From NCBI GenBank assembly GCA_050633465.1, contig JBOEGO010000015.1, positions 179,142 through 243,141 of the forward strand: DNA of 64,000 bases, given 5' to 3'. The stretch comes from UBA3069 sp050633465 (GTDB lineage: Bacteria; Pseudomonadota; Alphaproteobacteria; Rhodobacterales; Rhodobacteraceae). Positions 63,057 to 64,000 of the stretch are shown in pieces. Positions within the stretch are counted from its first letter, which is position 1. Every line of letters starts with the position of its first letter. The notes beneath the pieces were generated by a model. It saw only the letters and a program-made list of their open reading frames with translations, was not told the DNA's origin and did not search any database. A program made the translations under genes and the position numbers.

Positions 63057-63076
63057 GCGGGCCCCGTAAGGCCCGC
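63057..63076. terminator. hairpin between the methyltransferase gene and accC
   Basis: GCGGGCC pairs with GGCCCGC around a 6-base loop between convergent genes. Confidence 0.65.
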
Positions 63077-63102
63077 GAACATAGCATGAGGTCGACTTGA
63101 AA

Positions 63103-64000
63103 CTAGTTAAATTTTGTTTCCAGCCAATGCTCTAGCCAGTGAATGTTGTAGCTGCCGCTGTGGATGTCATCCTCTTGCAGCAGGGCGTGGAACAGCGGGA
63201 TGGTTGTGTCCACCCCGTCCACGATCAGTTCGCCCAATGCGCGGTTCAATCTGGCCAGTGCCTCTGCGCGGTCGCGGCCATGCACAATCAGTTTGCCGAT
63301 CAGGCTGTCGTAGTATGGCGGGATCGAATAACCGTCATACAAGGCTGAATCCATTCGCACGCCCAAACCGCCCGGTGCATGGAAGGCCGAGATTTTCCCC
63401 GGGCAAGGCGAGAAGTTGGGCAGTTTTTCTGCGTTGATCCGCACCTCGATAGCGTGACCGTTGATTTCCAGATCGTCCTGCCCAAAAGACAAGGGCAGGC
63501 CTTCGGCCACACGGATCTGTTCACGCACAAGGTCGACGCCGAAAATGGCCTCGGTTACGGGGTGTTCCACCTGCAAACGGGTGTTCATTTCGATGAAATA
63601 GAACTCGCCGTTTTCATACAGAAACTCGATGGTGCCGGCACCGGCATAGTTGATTTTGGCTACGGCTTCGGCGCAGGTGGCCCCGATAGCGGCGCGTTCT
63701 TCTGCTGTGATGCTGGGGCCGGGGGCCTCTTCGAAAACCTTTTGGTGGCGGCGCTGCANNGCGTGGTCAGGTATTTTTCGATATATACTTCGTCATTTCC
63801 AAATGCGGCCTTGGATTCGCTGCGTGCGGTCTGGAATGCACTGGCCATATCCGCCGCAGTTTGGGCCACTTTCATTCCGCGCCCGCCACCACCTGCGGTG
63901 GCCTTGACGATCACGGGATACCCTATTTCGGCACCCAGTTTTTGCGCGGTCTCCAGATCGGGCACACCGCCGCCGGACCCGGGCACACAGGGCACGCCAA
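63103..64000 (-). CDS. accC: acetyl-CoA carboxylase biotin carboxylase subunit (partial; assembly gap)
   Basis: C-terminal part of the ATP-grasp enzyme that carboxylates biotin on AccB. The start (about 125 residues) lies beyond the right edge. Seen: VPCVPGSGGG, VKATAGGGGRGMK (ATP loop), YIEKYLTT, then two N and LQRRHQKVFEEAPGP in another frame, then MNTRLQVEHPVTEAIFG, and the closing NIHWLEHWLETKF. Between YLTT and LQRRHQ the family has about 25 residues (PRH...ERDCS), so about 75 bases are missing at the N pair. The gene itself is probably intact. Confidence 0.93.
63759..63760. other. unresolved bases in accC (assembly gap)
   Basis: Two N standing for about 75 bases judged from the conserved biotin-carboxylase sequence on both sides; the largest of the three hidden deletions. 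Confidence 0.88.

Overview
The window reads as one continuous stretch of an alphaproteobacterial chromosome, most likely Rhodobacteraceae (Roseobacter group). Evidence: a complete sox thiosulfate-oxidation cluster, a SAM-II riboswitch in front of metZ, the glyQ / DUF6446 / glyS block, an NDUFA12 complex I accessory gene, a DUF1127 stress gene, and an RTX adhesin-like protein with a Hint domain. Codon use is uniform and moderately GC-rich. I saw no insertion sequences, prophage, CRISPR array or conjugative genes. Three two-base 'nn' gaps (42455, 45798, 63759) interrupt carA, ctaD and accC; in each case the family's conserved sequence shows that more bases are missing than two.

Layout. 1-6.5 kb: an RTX/Hint protein running off the left edge, a DegP-type protease, a peptidoglycan-binding lipoprotein, a [2Fe-2S] ferredoxin coupled to a VCBS-repeat protein. 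6.6-18 kb: purD, xseA, an AlkB-like membrane hydroxylase, ftsY with two membrane proteins, an alpha/beta hydrolase, riboswitch-controlled metZ, folE2. 18-34 kb: a DUF1127 gene with a possible CcsR-like sRNA hairpin, trkH, a SPOR/peptidoglycan-binding protein with a dead trypsin fold, glyQ/glyS, a PPDK-like protein with a changed nucleotide-binding domain, a SleB hydrolase, folB-folP-glmM, a PEBP-like secreted protein, ilvC. 34-48 kb: two tandem Lrp regulators divergent from ilvC, a class V aminotransferase, a ubiquinone-type hydroxylase, a HAD nucleotidase, a GntR regulator, a large glycosyltransferase, carA, yqeY, marC, ctaD, a cytochrome c, lipB and tRNA-Leu(GAG).

48-58 kb is the sox region. 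soxS-soxR-soxT run leftwards and soxVWXYZABCD run rightwards from a shared control region. SoxYZ carries the sulfur substrate, SoxXA loads it, SoxB releases sulfate, SoxCD oxidises the sulfane sulfur, and SoxV/W/S maintain the thiols. SoxR has the two cysteines of persulfide-sensing repressors. The cluster ends after soxD with an intrinsic terminator; soxEFGH are absent here. Two identical AATTC-N8-GAATT palindromes lie before soxX and inside the soxB-soxC gap and are operator candidates.

58-64 kb: clpP, clpX, the NDUFA12-mlaD-DUF2155 set, aat, a small methyltransferase and the C-terminal part of accC. Nothing here is a clearly new system. The best leads are the pseudoprotease, the PPDK-like enzyme, the candidate sRNA, the FolB extension and the repeated sox palindrome.
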